Shown: positions 46,276-55,378 of the stretch, in pieces | Layout of the letters: every line of letters starts with the position of its first letter | How positions within the stretch are numbered: position 1 is the stretch's first letter | Assembly: GCF_016907675.1 (NCBI RefSeq) | Contig: NZ_JAFBCJ010000001.1 | Location: 1,302,001-1,366,000 of the forward strand | Reading direction: 5' to 3' | Source of the DNA: Geodermatophilus bullaregiensis | Lineage (GTDB): Bacteria; Actinomycetota; Actinomycetes; Mycobacteriales; Geodermatophilaceae | DNA length: 64,000 bases | The notes under the pieces: generated by a model | Databases searched by the model: none | Told to the model about the DNA's origin: nothing | Seen by the model: the letters and a program-made list of their open reading frames with translations, nothing else | Made by a program: the position numbers and the translations under genes

Positions 46276-47727
46276 TCACCGGGTGGCCGGCCCGGGGAGG
46301 GCGGGTTCGAGCGCGGCGGCGACGAGGTCCACGCCCTCGGTCGCGACCACCTCGGCGGTCAGCAGCTGTCCCGGCCGGGCGTCCGCGGGCACCCCGGTGA
46401 CCCTCGTCGTGCCGTCGGCGTCGGGGTCCTGGTGGGCGGCGTGCCCGGCCCACACCCCGGGCCCCTCCTCGCTGTCCGGGGAGGCGGCGAGGTCCTCGGT
46501 GAGCAGCACCTCGACCCGCGAGCCGACGCGCTCCTCGGCGCGCTGGGCGGTCAGCTCCTCGACCAGGTCGGTGATCCGGCGGACCCGCGCGTCGATCCCG
46601 GGCTGGTCGAGCTTGCCGGGCAGGCCGATCGCCTCGGTGCCCTCCTCGTCGGAGTAGCCGAACACCCCGACGGCGTCGAGCCGGGCCTCGGTGAGGAAGC
46701 GCTCGAGCTCGGCGACGTCGTCCTCGGTCTCCCCGGGGAAGCCGAGGATGACGTTGGTGCGGAAGCCGGCGTCGGGCGCCAGCGCCCGGGCCCGCTCGAC
46801 GAGCGCCAGGAAGTCGTCGGTGCCGCCGAAGCGGCGCATGCGGCGCAGCAGGCCGGGCGAGGAGTGCTGGAACGACAGGTCGAAGTAGGGCGCGATCCCG
46901 TCGGTGGCGGCGATGACCTCGAGCAGGCCCGGCCGCAGCTCGGCCGGCTGCAGGTAGGCCACCCGGACGCGGACGACGCCCTCGACCGCGGCCAGCTGGG
47001 GCAGCAGCCGCTCCAGCGAGCGCAGGTCGCCGAGGTCCTTGCCGTAGGAGGTGGAGTTCTCGCTGACCAGCACCAGCTCGGTGACGCCCTGCCCGGCCAG
47101 CCAGCGCGCCTCGGTGAGCACGTCGGCCGGCGGCCGGGAGACGAACGAGCCGCGGAAGGTGGGGATGGCGCAGAAGGCGCAGCGGCGGTCGCAGCCGGAG
47201 GCGAGCTTGAGTGCCGCCGTCGGTCCCGCGGCCAGCCGGCGGCGCTGCACCCAGCCGTGGCCGGGGATGGCCGGGGCCTCCGGGGCGGTGGCCGCCGCGG
47301 TGCGGGCCACCGGGCTGATCGGCAGCAGCGTGCGTCGGTCACGGGGCGAGTGCGGCACCAGCGGGCGGCCGGTCAGGACGTCGTCGAGCCGGTCGCCGAT
47401 CGCGGCGTAGTCGTCGAAGCCGAGGACGGTGGCCTCCGGCAGCGCCCCGGCGAGCTCGGCGCCGTAGCGCTCGGCCATGCAGCCGACGGCGACCACCTCG
47501 GCACCGGAGTCCGTGGCGGCGAGGATCGCGTCGACGGAGTCCTTCTTCGCCGACTCGATGAAGCCGCAGGTGTTCACCAGGACGGCGTCGGCGCCCTCGG
47601 CGTCCTCGACCAGCCGGTAGCCGTCGGCGGCCAGCCGGCCGGCCAGCTCCTCGGAGTCGACCTCGTTGCGGGCGCACCCGAGGGTCACCACCGCCACTCT
47701 GCGCGCAGGGGAGGGCGGAGCTGTCAC
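46276..47727 (-). CDS. rimO: Ribosomal protein S12 methylthiotransferase
   Basis: Radical-SAM enzyme that methylthiolates an aspartate of ribosomal protein S12. 483 residues. The MTTase cysteines lie in [28 protein letters not shown] and VGCMAERYG. The radical-SAM motif is [11 protein letters not shown] (C-x3-C-x2-C). A C-terminal TRAM domain follows. The SAKKDSVD stretch identifies RimO rather than MiaB. The GTG start has TACGAT 6 nt upstream. Confidence 0.96.
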   Translation of the reverse strand: MTAPPSPARRVAVVTLGCARNEVDSEELAGRLAADGYRLVEDAEGADAVLVNTCGFIESAKKDSVDAILAATDSGAEVVAVGCMAERYGAELAGALPEATVLGFDDYAAIGDRLDDVLTGRPLVPHSPRDRRTLLPISPVARTAAATAPEAPAIPGHGWVQRRRLAAGPTAALKLASGCDRRCAFCAIPTFRGSFVSRPPADVLTEARWLAGQGVTELVLVSENSTSYGKDLGDLRSLERLLPQLAAVEGVVRVRVAYLQPAELRPGLLEVIAATDGIAPYFDLSFQHSSPGLLRRMRRFGGTDDFLALVERARALAPDAGFRTNVILGFPGETEDDVAELERFLTEARLDAVGVFGYSDEEGTEAIGLPGKLDQPGIDARVRRITDLVEELTAQRAEERVGSRVEVLLTEDLAASPDSEEGPGVWAGHAAHQDPDADGTTRVTGVPADARPGQLLTAEVVATEGVDLVAAALEPALPGPATR

Positions 47728-47733
47728 CGGTCC

Positions 47734-47739
47734 ATCGTA
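47734..47739 (-). promoter_or_regulatory. Candidate -10, leaderless rimO
   Basis: TACGAT on the minus strand, 6 nt before the GTG at 47727. It would let rimO-pgsA be expressed apart from ftsK. Confidence 0.5.
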
Positions 47740-47763
47740 GGCGCCGTCCGCGACGGGGTCCTC

Positions 47764-50316
47764 CTACTCGCCGGCGGGCAGCGTGCCGCCACGCAGCGTG
47801 AACAGCACCGACTCGAGCTCGTCGGGCTTGACCAGCACGTCGCGGGCCTTGGAGCCCTCCGACGGGCCCACCACGCCGCGCGTCTCCATGAGGTCCATGA
47901 GGCGGCCGGCCTTGGCGAAGCCGACCCGCAGCTTGCGCTGCAGCATCGACGTCGACCCGAACTGGCTGGTGACGACGAGCTCGACGGCCTGGACCAGGAG
48001 CTCGAGGTCCCCGCCGATGTCCTCGTCGATCTCCTTCTTCTCCGCCGCGGCGGCGCTGAAGACCTCCTCGCGGTACTCCGGCTCGGCCTGCCGCTTGGTG
48101 AACTCGACGACCGCCTCGATCTCGGCGTCGGAGACGTAGGCGCCCTGCACGCGGATCGGCTTGCCGGCGCCGATCGGCAGGAACAGGGCGTCGCCCATGC
48201 CGATCAGCTTCTCCGCGCCGGGCTGGTCGAGGATGACCCGGCTGTCGGTGAGGCTGGAGGTGGAGAAGGCCAGCCGCGAGGGCACGTTGGCCTTGATCAG
48301 GCCGGTGACGACGTCGACGGAGGGCCGCTGGGTGGCCAGCACCAGGTGGATGCCGGCGGCGCGCGCCTTCTGGGTGATCCGCACGATCGACTCCTCGACG
48401 TCGCGCGGGGCCACCATCATCAGGTCGGCGAGCTCGTCGACGATCGCCAGGATGTAGGGGTAGGGCCGGTACACCCGCTCGCTGCCGGGCGGCGCGGTGA
48501 TCTCGCCGCGCTCCACCTTGCGGTTGAAGTCGTCGATGTGCCGGACCCCGGTGGCCCGCATGTCCTGGTACCGCTGCTCCATCTCCTCGACCAGCCAGGC
48601 CAGCGCGGTGGCGGCCTTCTTGGGGTCGGTGATGATCGGCGTGATCAGGTGCGGGATGCCGTCGTAGGGCGTGAGCTCGACCATCTTCGGGTCGACCAGG
48701 ATCATCCGCAGCTGGTCGGGCGTGGCCCGCAGCAGCAGCGAGGTCAGCAGCGAGTTGATGCAGCTGGACTTGCCGGCGCCGGTGGCACCGGCCACCAGCA
48801 GGTGCGGCATCTTCGCCAGGTTGGCGCAGACGAAGCCGCCCTCGATGTCCTTGCCCAGGCCGACAAGCATCGGGTGCGGGTCCTGCTTGGCCGCCGACGA
48901 GCGCATGACGTCGCCGAGGCTGACCGTCTCGCGGTCGGTGTTGGGCACCTCGATGCCCACCGCCGACTTGCCGGGGATCGGCGCCAGGATGCGGATGTTG
49001 TCGTTGGCGACGGCGTAGGCGAGGTTGCGCGTCAGCGCGGTGATCTTCTCGACCTTCACCGCGGGGCCGAGCTCGACCTCGTAGCGGGTGACCGTCGGGC
49101 CGCGGGTGAAGCCGGTGACCGCGGCGTCGACGTTGAACTGCTCGAGCACGCCGGTGATCGCCTCGATGGCGACGTCGTTGGCCTGCGAGCGCGCCCGCGG
49201 CGGGGTGCCGGGCCGCAGGGTGCTGATCGAGGGCAGCACGTAGTCGCCCTCGACCGGCTGGATGACCAGCTGCTGCGGCTCCTCGATCGGCGGCAGGTCC
49301 TCCGGCGGGGCGGTGCGGTCCTCCACCGGGCGGCGCGGCGCGGGCGCGGGGGCCGGCTCGTGCCGCACGGCCTCCTGCACCTCGGCGGCCGGGACGTGGT
49401 CGATCGGGCCGGTGCTGGTGAGGTCGGGCGAGGGGTCCTCGGCCAGCGCCTCGGCGAGCGCGGCCTGCTTCGAGCGGCGCGGGCGCGGCGCCTCCTCCGG
49501 CTCCTCCTCGTACCCGTCCTGCTCGTAGCCGTCCTCGTCCCACTCCCCGTCCGAGCGGCCGGTGGCCCGGTCGGCGAAGGCGCGCAGCCGCTCGGGCACC
49601 TGGTGCAGCGGCGTCGCGGTGAGCACGAGGACGGCGAAGACCGCGAGCAGGGACAGCAACACGACGGCCACGACGGCGCCGAGGCCGGCGGTCAGCGGCG
49701 TCCCCACCGCCCAGCCGACGAGGCCGCCGGTGCCGGGCCGGCCGGCCAGCGGGTCGCCCTGGGTGCCGACCACCGAGGCGATGCCGAGCACGGCGAGCAC
49801 GGCGCACAGCCAGCCGATCGCCAGCCGGCCGCGGGCCTCCGGTCGGGGGCCGCGGCGCAGCAGCCGCAGCGCGGCGAGGAGGAGCACGACGGGCAGGACG
49901 ACGAGCAGCGAGCCGACCACCCAGCGGACGGCGTCGGCCAGGCCGGCACCGACCGGGCCGATCCCGTCGAACCACGCGGCGGCACCGAGGACGACGGCGA
50001 GACCGAGGACGGCCAGGCCCGCACCGTCGCGGCGGTGCTCGGGGGCCAGTGGCTCGGCCTCCTCCGGGCGGGCGACCGAGCGGGCCAGCCCGCCGGCGCC
50101 GCGGGCGAGCAGCGACCAGGCGCCGGCGGTGGCCCGCCAGACGCCGGCGGCCGCGCCCGGCCCCTGCTTCGGGGCGGGCCGGCGGGCCGGGGGCTTGCGG
50201 TTGCCGTTGCGGGCAGGGGTGCGCGGGGCCGGCCGCTTCCCCGAGGCCGTCGACCCGGACCGGCCCTTCGGGGCCGAGCCGGCCGGCCGGCGCGAGGGCG
50301 TGGTGCGGGCAGGCAT
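47764..50316 (-). CDS. ftsK: DNA translocase FtsK
   Basis: Pumps chromosomal DNA through the division septum. 850 residues. A basic Pro/Lys-rich N-terminus is followed by four membrane helices (about 95-250), an acidic and Pro-rich linker, and the RecA-like motor with Walker [17 protein letters not shown] and Walker [13 protein letters not shown]. The C-terminal gamma domain is complete ([20 protein letters not shown], then [20 protein letters not shown]), so KOPS reading is expected. The ATG has TACCGT 6 nt upstream. It is divergent from the S9 peptidase gene. Confidence 0.97.
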   Translation of the reverse strand: MPARTTPSRRPAGSAPKGRSGSTASGKRPAPRTPARNGNRKPPARRPAPKQGPGAAAGVWRATAGAWSLLARGAGGLARSVARPEEAEPLAPEHRRDGAGLAVLGLAVVLGAAAWFDGIGPVGAGLADAVRWVVGSLLVVLPVVLLLAALRLLRRGPRPEARGRLAIGWLCAVLAVLGIASVVGTQGDPLAGRPGTGGLVGWAVGTPLTAGLGAVVAVVLLSLLAVFAVLVLTATPLHQVPERLRAFADRATGRSDGEWDEDGYEQDGYEEEPEEAPRPRRSKQAALAEALAEDPSPDLTSTGPIDHVPAAEVQEAVRHEPAPAPAPRRPVEDRTAPPEDLPPIEEPQQLVIQPVEGDYVLPSISTLRPGTPPRARSQANDVAIEAITGVLEQFNVDAAVTGFTRGPTVTRYEVELGPAVKVEKITALTRNLAYAVANDNIRILAPIPGKSAVGIEVPNTDRETVSLGDVMRSSAAKQDPHPMLVGLGKDIEGGFVCANLAKMPHLLVAGATGAGKSSCINSLLTSLLLRATPDQLRMILVDPKMVELTPYDGIPHLITPIITDPKKAATALAWLVEEMEQRYQDMRATGVRHIDDFNRKVERGEITAPPGSERVYRPYPYILAIVDELADLMMVAPRDVEESIVRITQKARAAGIHLVLATQRPSVDVVTGLIKANVPSRLAFSTSSLTDSRVILDQPGAEKLIGMGDALFLPIGAGKPIRVQGAYVSDAEIEAVVEFTKRQAEPEYREEVFSAAAAEKKEIDEDIGGDLELLVQAVELVVTSQFGSTSMLQRKLRVGFAKAGRLMDLMETRGVVGPSEGSKARDVLVKPDELESVLFTLRGGTLPAGE

Positions 50317-50322
50317 GCGCCG

Positions 50323-50328
50323 ACGGTA
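50323..50328 (-). promoter_or_regulatory. Candidate -10, leaderless ftsK
   Basis: TACCGT on the minus strand, 6 nt before the ATG at 50316. Confidence 0.55.
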
Positions 50329-50377
50329 GCCGCCACCCAGCCGTCTCCCAGGCAGGCGCAGCGTCGTGTCCCGGCCC

Positions 50378-50383
50378 TACGGT
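50378..50383 (+). promoter_or_regulatory. Candidate -10, leaderless S9 peptidase gene
   Basis: TACGGT, 7 nt before the ATG at 50391. Confidence 0.55.
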
Positions 50384-50390
50384 CGGGCGC

Positions 50391-52337
50391 ATGCCCACCG
50401 CAGCACCCCTCCCGTACGGCAGCTGGCCCACCCCGGTGACCTCCGCGCTCGTCGTGCGCGCCGCCGCGCGGCTCGGCGAGGTCGCCGTCGACGGCCCCGA
50501 CGTCTGGTGGGCGGAGTCACGCCCGGCCGAGGGCGGGCGCACCGCGCTGGTGCGCCGGTCGGCCGACGGCACGGTCACCGACGTCCTCCCCGCTCCGTGG
50601 GACGCCCGGACGCGGGTGCACGAGTACGGCGGCGGGGCGTGGACGGTGGCCGGCGGCGTCCTGTGGTTCGCGCACCTCCCCGACCAGCGGCTGTACCGGC
50701 TCGGCCCCGGCGACGCCGCGCCGGTCGCGCTCACCCCGGAGCCGGAGCTGCCCGCCGGGGTCCGGTACGCCGACCTGCACCTCGACGCCGACGGGGTCTC
50801 CCTGCTCGCCGTCCGGGAGACGCACACCGCGAGCGGGGCCGCGGCCGACGTGCGCAACGAGGTGGTGCGGATCGCCCCCGACGGGACCGTCGAGGTGCTG
50901 GTGACCGGGCCGGACTTCGTGTCCGACCCGCGTCCCGGCCCGGAGGGGCAGCTGGCGTGGCTGCAGTGGGACCACCCGGCGATGCCCTGGGACGCCGCGC
51001 AGCTGGTGGTCCGCGCCGCCGACGGCACCGAGACCGTGGTGGCGGGGGGACCGGGTGAGTCCGTGGTGCAGCCGACCTGGGACGCCGACGGCTCGCTCCT
51101 CTTCTCCTGCGACCGCACCGACGTGTGGGCGCTCTGGCGCCGCCGGCCCGGCGGCACCGCCGAGCTCGTGCTGGACACCGGCGCCGACCTCGCCCAGCCG
51201 CAGTGGCGCTTCGCCGCCAGCCGGTCCACCCCGCTCGGGGACGGCCGGGTGGCGCTCGCACTCCCGCGGGACGGCGCCGACCGCCTCGCCGTCCTGTCCC
51301 CGGGCGGCGACGTGCACGAGGTCGATCTCCCGTACCCAGCGCTCACCCAGGTGCGGGCCCAGGACGGCGCCGTCGTCTGCGCGGCCGCGGGTCCCACGAC
51401 CGAGCCGGTCGTCGTGCGGGTCGATGTCGGCGACGGCGCCACCGAGGTGCTGCGCCCGGCCCGCGACCCGGGCCTGGACCCCGCGTGGATCTCGGTCCCG
51501 GAGCCGGTCACCTTCCCGACCGAGGACCTCGGCACCGGCATCCCGTTCGCCCATGCGGCGGTCTACCCGCCCACCGCGCCGGAGGTGGGCGCGCCCGAGG
51601 GCGACCTGCCGCCCCTGGTCGTGATGGTCCACGGCGGCCCGACGTCGGCCCATCCGCGGACGCTGGACCTCGAGATCCAGTACTTCACCTCCCGCGGCTT
51701 CTGCGTCGCGCACGTCAACCACCGGGGCTCCACCGGTTACGGCCGCCGCTACCGCGACGCGCTGCAGGGCAGGTGGGGCGTGGTCGACCTCGACGACGTC
51801 GTCGCCTGCGCGCGGCACCTGGCCGGCACCGGGCGGGTGGACCCCGCGCGGATGGCGATCCGCGGCGGCTCGGCCGGCGGGTTCACCACGCTGGCCGCGC
51901 TCACCCGGCGGCCGGGGGTCTTCACCGCGGGCGCCAGCCACTTCGGAGTCGCCGACCTCGCCGCCCTGGCGCGTGACACCCACAAGTTCGAGTCCCGCTA
52001 CCTCGACGGGCTGGTGGCGCCCTGGCCCGAGGGCGCGGACGTCTACGCCGAGCGCTCGCCGATCACGCACGTCGACGCGCTGGACACCCCGCTGGCGGTC
52101 TTCCAGGGCGACGAGGACCGCGTCGTCCCGCCGGAGCAGGCCGAGGTGCTGGTGGCGGCCCTGCGGGACGAGCACGTGCCGCACGCCTACCTGCTGTTCC
52201 CCGGCGAGCAGCACGGCTTCCGCAGGGCGGAGAACATCCGCGCCGCCCTGGACGGCGAGCTGTCGTTCTACGCGCAGGTGTGGGGCTTCGGCCTGCCCGC
52301 GGAGGAGGGCATCGTGCCGATCGAGGTCGTGCGCTGA
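50391..52337 (+). CDS. S9-family serine peptidase (prolyl oligopeptidase type)
   Basis: 648 residues, cytoplasmic (no signal peptide). The N-terminal part is a beta-propeller (ARTRVHEYGGGAWTVAGGVL, QLAWLQWDHPAMPWDAAQLV). The C-terminal alpha/beta-hydrolase domain has LVVMVHGGPTSAHP, the nucleophile in IRGGSAGGFTT, the Asp in FQGDEDRVVP and the His in PGEQHGFRRAEN, so the triad is complete. It is likely an acylaminoacyl- or dipeptidyl-type peptidase; the exact specificity is open. It is divergent from ftsK. Confidence 0.92.
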   Translation: MPTAAPLPYGSWPTPVTSALVVRAAARLGEVAVDGPDVWWAESRPAEGGRTALVRRSADGTVTDVLPAPWDARTRVHEYGGGAWTVAGGVLWFAHLPDQRLYRLGPGDAAPVALTPEPELPAGVRYADLHLDADGVSLLAVRETHTASGAAADVRNEVVRIAPDGTVEVLVTGPDFVSDPRPGPEGQLAWLQWDHPAMPWDAAQLVVRAADGTETVVAGGPGESVVQPTWDADGSLLFSCDRTDVWALWRRRPGGTAELVLDTGADLAQPQWRFAASRSTPLGDGRVALALPRDGADRLAVLSPGGDVHEVDLPYPALTQVRAQDGAVVCAAAGPTTEPVVVRVDVGDGATEVLRPARDPGLDPAWISVPEPVTFPTEDLGTGIPFAHAAVYPPTAPEVGAPEGDLPPLVVMVHGGPTSAHPRTLDLEIQYFTSRGFCVAHVNHRGSTGYGRRYRDALQGRWGVVDLDDVVACARHLAGTGRVDPARMAIRGGSAGGFTTLAALTRRPGVFTAGASHFGVADLAALARDTHKFESRYLDGLVAPWPEGADVYAERSPITHVDALDTPLAVFQGDEDRVVPPEQAEVLVAALRDEHVPHAYLLFPGEQHGFRRAENIRAALDGELSFYAQVWGFGLPAEEGIVPIEVVR

Positions 52338-52409
52338 GTCGCTGAACGGCCGGGGTCTCGCGTGCGTACGTCCCCGTGACAGGGTGACCCGAGGCCCGGG
52401 AGGGTGTGG

Positions 52410-52943
52410 ATGGGACGGCACACACCGGTGCCGGCGGCACCGCTGGACGTGCGGGCCGCCTACGCCGCGCACGGTGCGGAGCTGTACCGCTTCGCCCTGC
52501 GCCAGCTCGGGGACGGCGGCGCGGCGCAGGACGTCGTCCAGGAGGTGTTCCTGCGGGCCTGGCGGGCGTCGGGTTCCTACGATCCCCAGCTGGCCAGCCT
52601 GCGCACGTGGCTGTTCGCCATCGCCCGCAACGTGGTCGTCGACGAGGCCCGCCGCTTCGCCGTCCGGCCGTGGCAGCAGCAGCTCACCGACGGCGCCGAC
52701 CTCGAGGCGCCCGCGGCGGCCGCCGCCGACGAGGGACTGGTGGACGCCTGGGTGGTCGAGGAGGCGCTGCGCCGGATCAGCGAGGAGCACCGCACGGTGA
52801 TCGTGCAGACGCACCTGCGCGGCCGGCCGTACGCGGAGGTGGCGGCCGAGCTCGGCGTCCCCGTCGGGACGCTGCGCAGCCGGGTGTTCTACGGGCTCAA
52901 GGCGCTGCGCCTGGCCCTCGACGAGATGGGGGTCGAGCCGTGA
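52410..52943 (+). CDS. ECF RNA polymerase sigma factor (SigL-like)
   Basis: 177 residues. Region 2 includes DVVQEVFLRAWRASGSYDPQ and RTWLFAIARNVVVDEARR. Region 4 includes LRRISEEHRTVIVQTHLRGR, then YAEVAAELGVPVGTLRSRVF. The ATG at 52410 was chosen because GGGAGGG ends 5-6 nt upstream; a GTG at 52404 overlaps that signal. It overlaps the anti-sigma gene by 4 bp, a classic pair. The target promoters are unknown. Confidence 0.93.
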   Translation: MGRHTPVPAAPLDVRAAYAAHGAELYRFALRQLGDGGAAQDVVQEVFLRAWRASGSYDPQLASLRTWLFAIARNVVVDEARRFAVRPWQQQLTDGADLEAPAAAAADEGLVDAWVVEEALRRISEEHRTVIVQTHLRGRPYAEVAAELGVPVGTLRSRVFYGLKALRLALDEMGVEP

Positions 52944-53611
52944 GGGACGAGCACCGGGAGCTCCGGGAGCTGCTGGGCGCCTTCGCGCTGGGCCACCTCG
53001 ACCCGCCCGAGCGCGACCGGGTCCGCGCCCACCTCGACGGGTGCGCCGCCTGCCGGGCCGAGCTGGCCGAGCTGGTGCCGCTCGGACGGCGGCTGTCCGC
53101 CGTCGACCCCGACGCCCTCGACGAGACGCCCACTCCCCCACCGGGCCTGGGCGAGGCGGTGCTCGCCCGCATCGCCGAGGAGGAGCGCCGGGTCGTGCCA
53201 CTGCGCCGCAGGACGACGGTGCGCCGCCGGGTCGCCCTGGGTGCCGCCGTGACCGGGGTCGCCGCGGCCGGCGCCGTGGTCGGCTGGGTCGCGCGCCCGG
53301 TGCCCGACCCCGTGCCGCTGGAGCCGGTGTCCGTGCAGGCCGTGGCGTCCGACGTCGAGGCCCGCGCCGACCTGGTGCCGCACACCTGGGGCGTCGAGGT
53401 GCGGCTCACCGGCACCGGCTTCGACGCCGGGGAGGTGTACCGGGTGGCGGTCACCGCCGACGACGGGCGTGAGGTGCCGGCCGGGGAGTTCCTCGGGGTG
53501 GGCCCCCAGCCGATGCGCTGCAACCTCAACTCCTCGGTGCTGCGGGCCGACGCGGTCGCCTTCGAGGTGGTCGACGCCGACGGCGACGTGGTGGCCCGCT
53601 CGGAGTTCTGA
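52940..53611 (+). CDS. Membrane anti-sigma factor with zinc motif
   Basis: 223 residues. The N-terminal zinc-binding anti-sigma domain has H-x3-C-x2-C in AHLDGCAACRAEL. A membrane helix follows near residues 95-112 (VALGAAVTGVAAAGAVVGWV) and then an extracytoplasmic beta domain (VRLTGTGFDAGEVYRVAV). It should hold the ECF sigma at the membrane until an envelope signal, perhaps redox or zinc stress, releases it. The GTG start is translationally coupled to the sigma gene. Confidence 0.92.
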   Translation: MRDEHRELRELLGAFALGHLDPPERDRVRAHLDGCAACRAELAELVPLGRRLSAVDPDALDETPTPPPGLGEAVLARIAEEERRVVPLRRRTTVRRRVALGAAVTGVAAAGAVVGWVARPVPDPVPLEPVSVQAVASDVEARADLVPHTWGVEVRLTGTGFDAGEVYRVAVTADDGREVPAGEFLGVGPQPMRCNLNSSVLRADAVAFEVVDADGDVVARSEF

Positions 53612-53629
53612 CCGGCCCCGGACGCGCAG

Positions 53630-53660
53630 CGGGGGCGCCGCCCCGTGGTCGGCGCCCCCG
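53630..53660 (+). terminator. Terminator after sigma/anti-sigma pair
   Basis: 53630-53640 and 53650-53660 pair over 11 bp (GC-rich) around a 9-nt loop, 19 bp past the anti-sigma stop. It may also end a short convergent frame. Confidence 0.75.
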
Positions 53661-53673
53661 TGCGGGTCGGTGG

Positions 53674-53796
53674 TCAGGCCTCGCCCGGCACCGTCGGGCC
53701 GTCGACGCCGGCGCCGTCCCGGAGCACGGCGAGCAGGAGCAGTGCGACGGTCGAGGGGCCGCCGGCGGTGCCGGCACGCCGGGTCGTGGATCGCAC
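53674..53796 (-). CDS. Possible 40-residue peptide
   Basis: GTG start preceded by GAGGGGAG at about 6 nt. The product is MRSTTRRAGTAGGPSTVALL and then LLAVLRDGAGVDGP, ending TVPGEA. It has one short hydrophobic stretch and an Arg-rich N-terminus. It lies in an otherwise empty gap and ends just before a shared terminator. No family is known; it could be a chance frame. Confidence 0.35.
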   Translation of the reverse strand: MRSTTRRAGTAGGPSTVALLLLAVLRDGAGVDGPTVPGEA

Positions 53797-53989
53797 GGCA
53801 GCTCCCCTCGGGGTCCGCGACGTCCGCCTGCCGGACGCCGCACAGAGGGGGATACGGCGGCGAGCCGCGTCCCGTTCACCACCCGGACACGAATTCTCGG
53901 GAGCGGCCGGGGCGCTGCCGGGCCTGAACGCCGGACGGCCCGGCCCCGTACCCCCTGGTGACCACCGTCCCCGCACCGAGGAGCGCCCC

Positions 53990-54703
53990 GTGTCCCGACT
54001 CCACTCGTCCCTGGCCCGCACCGCTGTCGTCACCGGGTTCGCCGGAGCCGCGGTCCTGGTCGGCTCCGGCGGTGCCTCCGCCGAGACGGAGGTGGCCGAG
54101 CCGGCCACCTTCACCAGCGCCTTCACGGCGATGGCGACGCCCGATGCGGTCATCAACAGCGACGGCGTCCCCACCCCGGGCACGCCGGGTGCGTCGGGGA
54201 CCTTCACGTACCGGATCAACTCCGACCTGGAGATCATCTGCTACGACATCACCCTCTCCGGGGTCACGCCGCCCTTCCAGAGCCCGGCGAAGACGGCCAC
54301 CCACGTCCACCAGGCGGCCGCCGGCCAGGCCGGGCCGCCGCGGCTCGCCTTCCCGAACCCCGAGGACGACGGCTCGGGCCGGCTGGTGAGCAGCGGCTGC
54401 CTGCAGGGGCCGTTCACCACCGGCGTCGTGACCGACGGGGCCGACACCGGCGCCGGCTTCAGCCTCGCGCAGCTCGAGGCCGACCCGTCGTCCTTCTCCA
54501 CCGACACCCACACCGCCGCCTCACCGGCCGGCGCCGTGCGCGGTCAGCTGACCCCGGTCCCGGCCGGGGGCGTGGAGACCGGCGCCGGCGGCACGGCGGA
54601 GGACACCGCGGACGGGGCGGCCCTGCTCCCGGCGGCCGGCCTCGCTGCGCTGGTCGCCGCCGGCGCGGTGGCGCTGCGCCGTCGGACCACGACCGGCGCC
54701 TGA
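53990..54703 (+). CDS. Secreted CHRD-domain protein with LPAAG C-terminal sorting signal
   Basis: 237 residues. A signal peptide ends near residue 31 (AVVTGFAGAAVLVGSGGASA). The mature part is a CHRD-like domain (FTYRINSDLEIICYDITLSG, KTATHVHQAAAGQAGPPRLA, HTAASPAGAVRGQLT). The C-terminus has the order of a sortase signal: LPAAG, a hydrophobic helix (LAALVAAGAVAL) and RRR. The next gene, 2 bp away, is a sortase, so covalent attachment to the wall is likely. The GTG start has GAGGAG upstream. The ligand or role of the CHRD domain is unknown. Confidence 0.82.
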   Translation: MSRLHSSLARTAVVTGFAGAAVLVGSGGASAETEVAEPATFTSAFTAMATPDAVINSDGVPTPGTPGASGTFTYRINSDLEIICYDITLSGVTPPFQSPAKTATHVHQAAAGQAGPPRLAFPNPEDDGSGRLVSSGCLQGPFTTGVVTDGADTGAGFSLAQLEADPSSFSTDTHTAASPAGAVRGQLTPVPAGGVETGAGGTAEDTADGAALLPAAGLAALVAAGAVALRRRTTTGA

Positions 54704-54705
54704 GG

Positions 54706-55335
54706 GTGCGCCCCGGCCTCGCGGTGACGCTGGCGGTGACGGCGGTGCTGCTCGCCGGCTGCGCCGCCTCGGGCACAGCCGGGTCCGGGGCTCCCCCTCC
54801 GCCCACCGCGACGGCGGACCCGTCCGGCCCGGTGCCGCCGTCGGCGGTGCCTGCGCCGGGCGGGCCGGCCGTCGTCGACCCGGCCACCGTGCCCGAGCCG
54901 GTCGCGGTCTCGGTGCCCGCGATCGGGGTGAGGGACGAGCTCCTCGAGCTGGGCGTCGGCGCCGACGGCACCGCCGAGGTGCCCGCCGACTTCGACCGGG
55001 TCGGCTGGTTCACCGGCGGCGGCCGGCCCGGGGCGCGCGGGCCCACCGTCCTGCTCGGGCACGTCGACTCCACCGCCGGTCCCGCCGTCTTCCACGACCT
55101 GCGCGACCTCGGTCCCGGGGACGTCGTCGAGGTGACCGTCGCCGACGGGTCGGTGGCGCGTTACGAGGTCGTCGGTACCGAGCAGTTCCCGAAGGACGAG
55201 TTCCCCACCGCAGCCGTCTTCGGGGCCACCGCCGACGACGTGCTCCGGCTGGTGACCTGCACCGGCGCCTTCGACCGCGGCGCCCGCAGCTACGTCGACA
55301 ACCTCGTCGTCACCGCCGCGCGCAGCACTCCGTGA
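54706..55335 (+). CDS. Class F-type sortase with lipobox
   Basis: 209 residues. Catalytic residues of the sortase fold are present: His in LLGHVDS (H119), Cys in LVTCTGAFD (C185) and Arg in RGARSYVDN (R194). Instead of a plain N-terminal anchor helix the signal reads VTAVLLAGCAAS, a good lipobox (C19), so it may be lipid-anchored. A Pro/Ala-rich linker follows. It sits 2 bp behind the CHRD gene with LPAAG, its probable substrate. The start is a GTG inside that operon. Confidence 0.85.
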   Translation: MRPGLAVTLAVTAVLLAGCAASGTAGSGAPPPPTATADPSGPVPPSAVPAPGGPAVVDPATVPEPVAVSVPAIGVRDELLELGVGADGTAEVPADFDRVGWFTGGGRPGARGPTVLLGHVDSTAGPAVFHDLRDLGPGDVVEVTVADGSVARYEVVGTEQFPKDEFPTAAVFGATADDVLRLVTCTGAFDRGARSYVDNLVVTAARSTP

Positions 55336-55343
55336 CACCCGCG

Positions 55344-55364
55344 GCCTCCCCGCAAGTGGGGGGC
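55344..55364. terminator. Weak hairpin between sortase and rnj genes
   Basis: CCTCCCC and GGGGGG pair over 6 bp around a 6-nt loop in the 43-bp gap between convergent stops. It is short, so termination here is uncertain. Confidence 0.4.
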
Positions 55365-55378
55365 AGGGCGGTCCGTCC

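Noticed and set aside
46078..50439. Plus-strand open frame of more than 1400 codons opposite pgsA, rimO and ftsK
   Set aside because: Composition is an antisense shadow of three well-supported genes. It has no recognisable motif.
53526..53882. 118-codon minus-strand frame overlapping the anti-sigma gene end
   Set aside because: Arg/Pro-rich shadow frame without domain or start signals. Only a different 40-codon frame in this gap has a ribosome-binding site.
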